A stretch of DNA of 35,893 nucleotides, taken from Paramacrobiotus richtersi. Its lineage: Eukaryota > Tardigrada > Eutardigrada > Parachela > Macrobiotidae. A program made the position numbers and the translations under genes. Below, piece after piece: positions 31,417 through 35,893 of this stretch. The stretch is taken from positions 1 through 35,893 of the forward strand of contig JAQGAU010000178.1 in NCBI GenBank assembly GCA_034698045.1, read 5' to 3'. The notes below the pieces were generated by a model. It was not told the origin of the DNA. It searched no databases and worked only from the letters and a program-made list of their open reading frames with translations. Within the stretch, counting starts at the first letter, position 1; the number at the start of each line of letters is the position of its first letter.

Positions 31417-34400
31417 CGGGAGTGCAATTATCTTCTACACGGCACGCTTGTGCTCCTGTATAATTTTTAAGAAATGTTGACAGCTCAAATTATACAGTGC
31501 ACCTGCGATTTGGGTGGCTAATTCACTGGAGAAAATGTACATGTGCAGCCGGCGATTGTAATTTCCTGTTTTGAAACAAGTGCATATCCGGCTGGAGTTC
31601 GATCACATCTTTGAGTTCTATTCTGCAGAGCAGCTAAACTATTTTCTTGACGTAACAACGTTTCTTCTAGTGTGGTAGATTGGCTTTTGAGAGAATTTAC
31701 GTAAGTTGTTACATTCAGAAGCTCAGTACACCGGAAAACCCAACATGCTAATACCGATCAACAACCATTGTTGGTGACCACTGAACTGTGACACAAAACG
31801 CTGCACACGCGCCAGCAAACCCTCAAGCAATAATTTGACGTTTTGTTCTACTACTTAGTTTATTAACGCTTTTACCATCAGAATTCGGAGGAATACTAAT
31901 TATACTATTATAGCGTTTAGTCGGCCGCTCAGAAACCGCATTTTATGACATCCAGTCTTACAGAAATATCAATCTTTTTAAAATGTCGCAACCATAAAGA
32001 AAAGCCTTTTAACAATCAGAAGAAAAATGGAAAAGTAAGCCAGAAAATGCTTATTTCACGGCGCAACCGGCCGCTTCACGGTGACCGTTGCCGTACACTT
32101 CGCATTTTGGCGTAGGAATTGTATGTGTGCAGTGGTGTGTGAAGAATAGGCGCTCGTACTACATCCGTTCTCTCTCTCTCTCTGTCTCTTTCTCTCTCCG
32201 CTTCTCGGTCGCAGTGCGAGAATTCTGCTAGAAGAAACATGTTTAGCAGGTGGACAACACTACCACACAACACACAGGTGTCGATTTCGTTGCAGGCATT
32301 GTGCCGGTTTTGCCTACAATAATCAAACACATTTTATTCAACACGCCATTCTGCAAACCGATATAGACCGTATATACACGCTCCTTTATGCCCTGAACGC
32401 TATTTCGCCGCCGTAGTTTTGGCACGGGATCAAATTTTTCCGAGAGATACTTCCGAATGCCAACGAGGAATTCTTACCGTGTGTGACCTTATAATATTTA
32501 TCTGTGTACGTTGTGGAATACGAGAAATTGCGGATTAATTTCCTATTGGTCGACTTTTTCCATTCATATTGCGGATTTTTTACAGCCGTCGAATCGCAAA
32601 GCGAGCAACAGGTAAAAAAGCGACGAAGAGGTTTCTTGAGAATGTTATGTAATTCGCGCTTTAATCGCTGCTGCAAAGTTCACAAATTACAAAAGCGATA
32701 AACACAGTAAAGTAACTGTTTGTGTGTCCTTCGATTTTGCACAATTTTCTGACGACCACTTCGTCTAGATTTCCCTGCATTTTGCAGTGATCTTGTCCTT
32801 GTTAAAATGTTAGAATACAAAAGCCGAATTGTTAAAGACCTACTTGTAGTTTCCCTTTTCAAACATGCAGAGAGATCAGGAATTTCGCATTGGCATAAAT
32901 ATAGACCATCTGCCCATATAGCTGAATGCAGCGCTCGATTGACCTGCGTGAATGCTCATTTTTCAAAGAGAGGGACAGTGGCGAGAGATGAGAGCAGTGC
33001 GTGTATGCGCATTCTTGCGCTGGGCTAGATAACGTTACACACAGCACTTGACAGTTGATTATCTCTTGCCAACCACTCTCTCCGAATTCCTGCATTTTGG
33101 AATTAAATAGGGGATATTTGGAATTTTTAACCAGATTGGTCGAAGATTCGAATGTGTGTTTACATCTATATACACTAAGACAGCAAAAGCAAACACTGGT
33201 TAAATCAGAATTTTAAATAAAACGGTAAAAAGAACGATCAGACGTATTACGAAATCGCGCGTTAATGCAGTAAATGCAATATTTTCAATATTTTCAAATA
33301 CATTTTCGGTGCAGATTTTTGCTGTTTAATTATTATCCAGTTATCGTTCTCTCGGTTAACGTATCCATGAAGTGTATAAACTGATTGCGAAAACCTCGAG
33401 TACCTGCCAAAAAATTGTCAATGCAGAAAAACGATTAAGAAAAAAAGTGTGTTCCATACGGTGTACGAGTAGTCTATTGTATCAAGATGGTTGATCGGTG
33501 TTTTTTTTAGCATTCAAATGCCCTCTGGCCATGTTTCATGGCATGCTTTAATGTCGCTACCAATAGTATATGCTGCCCATCAATCTTGCCGGCGCGTGCA
33601 TGCAGCTTCGTGGAAAAATCCAGAGTAAATTTCACGAACATTAATACCTGGAAAAATTCCATAAAAAATTCTTTTATGATTGTTCGATTAGGCGGCAAAA
33701 TGTGTCTAATTTCTATAGAAATTAATTAGCGAGATAAACCTTTATTTTTATTTTGTCGATTTTTAGAGCAGTATAAACCCTAATGTTTTATTTCAGTTGT
33801 ATTTTTATTTTTTATAATGTTAAAAATTAAGCATAAAAAATATAATAAAGCATAACAAAAAAATAAAATATATTTAATTTTTTTTATGCTCTGCGGAATA
33901 TTATTTCAAGCTGCGATTTTGTCTGTTTCTTCAAGGTGAAAAATAACTCGGCCGTCCCAAATATTTCACATCTGAATCATACCCACTTCCACGTTGATTT
34001 CTCATGTCGAAAGAGGCTGCAAAAATTGTGGCACTTATTACCTGACAATAGGGTGTTTATTCGCTATTCAGCCGGATATAGTAGACCGGTGTGCACGAAA
34101 TATTATTTGATTGGGTTGAGAGTGGGTGCAAGTTGATGAGCAGGTAGCCGTGCAGTTTTGTGTGTAAAAGCTCGTTCTCATTTCTCGAGGCATGGGCTGG
34201 CTGTTGGCCGGTACGTCAGCTGTGGAGGAATGCAGGCGGCTGGTGTATGGCACTGTCCGATGGGCGGGGCCGTGCCGTGCTAGACACCATGGCGCCACAA
34301 CTGATCATCAAATCACTATTGTCTGCACTGGTACCGCGTGTACAGGGAGATTGGGGTGTTCTGTACAATTTAGCGTCGCTCAGTCATGCCGTCATTTCCG

Positions 34401-34916
34401 GTCTGAATATTTTATTTTAAAAAAATATGAATGATTTTTTTATGCTAATTTTATGAATCATAACCGCACTTGAACACAGGTGCGACATTTTATTTGAATG
34501 TGCAGCCCATGTACTACGGTTTTGCCACTTGTGCGTAAGTTGTGGTTGGCTTCAAGCTTTTCATTTCGTTTACAAAGTACAGTGTCGTCGTACCTAGTGG
34601 AGTTTCATACATGTTTCGACCTTTCTGCAGCTTTTAAAACTTTACAGCTAAGTGAATTCAATTACTATTCCAAACTTGCTACAAAAGAAAACAATGAAAC
34701 TTAAAACAGAAAAATTAAGAAAGTTGAACTTAAGAACGTACATGTTTCCTCTTCGCTAATCAAAAAGCTTCGATTTTGACTTTTGAATTCGTTATGCAAT
34801 AAACCGGTAAATGTGCACTCACCATTAACAATTATAAATTAACCCAAAATTCCAGAGAAATTATAATAGCATTAAAACTAAATAATATTATAAATATTAA
34901 TATACTGTGAATGCAG
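31417..34916. other. Noncoding region, possibly the first intron of the dpp-like gene
   Basis: No convincing coding exon. A very AT-rich tract lies at 33780-33890. A GC-rich patch at 34190-34400 contains GGGCGGGGCC (near 34262), an Sp1-type GC box, and may be an alternative promoter close to the coding exon. Confidence 0.4.
32169..32199. repeat. CT/GA microsatellite
   Basis: A near-continuous CT run with a few interruptions (TCTCTCTCTCTCTGTCTCTT). GAGA-type tracts can bind GAGA factor in insects; otherwise it is a simple repeat. Confidence 0.85.
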
Positions 34917-35326
34917 ATTGACGTCGTACCACGCGCCAACCATGTGGCTCCGCATCAACCTCCACCAAGAATACTCCTCCATATACCTTCTCCTTCTACA
35001 AACCCTCTTATCCCAAACTCACGCCTCCCTATTTCCCGGTGACGCCCTTCCCTCCTTCATATCCGCCGATCCTCCAGAACCTCCGGCACTGACACTAACC
35101 CCTAAATTGGTCAAAAATGTCGAATCGAAACTGTTAACGATACTGGGATTGGCAGTGCGGCCCAAACCCGACAGGAGAAAGGTCACCATCCCGGAGTACA
35201 TGTTGCAACTGTACCGGGAGCAGTTGAAGACCAACGTCGATCCTGACTGGATGGAGAAGGAGAAAGGGTCGAGGAAGGGCCGACGGCCGCCACCGGCCAA
35301 TACGATACGGAGTTTTACGCATCAAG
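34917..35326 (+). CDS. dpp: Dpp/BMP2/4-type ligand precursor, first coding exon (partial)
   Basis: Acceptor GAATGCAG precedes 34917; the coding sequence starts at ATG 34942 (CCAACCATGTGG) and reaches the donor CAAG|GTACGG at 35326 in phase 1. Residues 12-28 are a signal peptide core (SSIYLLLLQTLLSQTHA). The prodomain shows VESKLLTILGLAVRPKP, TIPEYMLQLYREQ and, at the exon end, ANTIRSFTH, the characteristic TGF-beta prodomain pattern of the BMP2/4/Dpp group. The furin site and cystine-knot ligand must lie on later exons beyond the window. Dpp is a secreted morphogen acting through type I and II BMP receptors in dorsoventral and appendage patterning. The assignment within the BMP group rests on the prodomain alone. 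Confidence 0.85.
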
Positions 35327-35893
35327 GTACGGAGTGCATTAGATTTCTCACCAGTAGATACCGAAGCTTAATATGCTCAATTTTACAGTACCGAAAAAAC
35401 AAATTAATATCATTCAGAGTACCTTATTTTTATTTGTTTATTTTTCTTTGATGTTCAATAGCTTTTTGCTTGTTTTCTTTCCAGTATAATAAACAGCCAA
35501 TAATTATTTAATTAACATGTTTTGTATACTACATATGAAAATTTGCTTACTTTCTGTAATCAATAAATCCCAGAAATGTTCTTTTTAATTTTACTGGTAA
35601 AAGCTAAGTTCTGAGATAACATTTCCCATAAATTTCCTGCGGCACCGTAATTAGAAAAATAATAATAAAATGGGAAAGAAAATAATGTGCATTGAACAGC
35701 GGCGTTCAACAGCGTTATCGAAGCAATTACAGCCAGCCGGCATGCTTGCAATCGCTTTATTATCATAACGCTATAACCATTACCGACCGAACCGTTGCAC
35801 CCGCTAACAACTAACAGCCATCATATTCCTAATTATTCTTGTAATTACCATTAAAATCCGTGTTTGCCCACGTGCGAAAAGTGCCCGCCGCTC
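35327..35893 (+). other. Intron of the dpp-like gene, to window end
   Basis: AT-rich sequence after the GTACGG donor. No acceptor plus coding exon recognised before the window ends. Confidence 0.6.

Noticed and set aside
34160-34434. Overlapping open frames on both strands in the GC-rich patch
   Set aside because: Several frames are open at once because of GC content; no domain. Better read as a possible promoter.

Overview
The window is eukaryotic nuclear DNA from an invertebrate. Coding sequence is split into exons by GT-AG (and several GC-AG) introns of about 45 to 950 nt, intergenic DNA is AT-rich, and the genes are animal types: an arthropod-style defensin, a Dpp/BMP2/4 precursor, a GT31 glycosyltransferase, a FAM234-like protein and a WAP-Ig protein. 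An ecdysozoan is likely. A tardigrade would fit the gene structure and the genes, but that is a guess: nothing in the window proves it. All gene models below were built by hand from reading frame, splice sites and phase. No transcript or database support was available.

Layout. 1-300: five 45-bp tandem repeats that are open in one frame up to a stop at 298-300. 1892-3112 (-): three-exon defensin precursor with a Pro/Arg-rich propeptide; its last intron carries a tRNA-derived SINE-like element. 4782-5581 (-): small two-exon hydrophilic protein of unknown role. 6563-10086 (+): eight-exon FAM234/ITFG3-like membrane protein with FG-GAP-type repeats. 10693-15032 (-): three large open frames that join in phase into one gene of about 1136 residues. 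It would encode a possibly myristoylated IRG-type GTPase domain, a non-RD protein kinase, and two more IRG-like GTPase domains. This architecture is the most notable thing in the window. 16623-16697: perfect 37-bp hairpin. 16947-20683 (+): five-exon gene of unknown family with an apparent 1-nt frameshift; its last intron holds a 635-bp foldback MITE between TTAA target duplications. 22685-24763 (-): WAP domain plus two Ig domains, with a second apparent frameshift. 25679-26057 (-): C-terminal remnant of an astacin metalloprotease beside duplicated noncoding DNA. 26916-28916 (+): GT31 beta-1,3-galactosyltransferase-like enzyme. 28917-34916: long noncoding stretch with a TATA promoter candidate. 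34942-35326 (+): first coding exon of a dpp/BMP2/4-like gene that runs off the window.

The genes do not form a pathway. Two look related to defence: the defensin (extracellular antimicrobial) and the IRG-kinase fusion (IRG GTPases are cell-autonomous immunity factors in vertebrates). Splicing is unusual: 3 of about 24 proposed introns start with GC, and one intron is only 46 nt.
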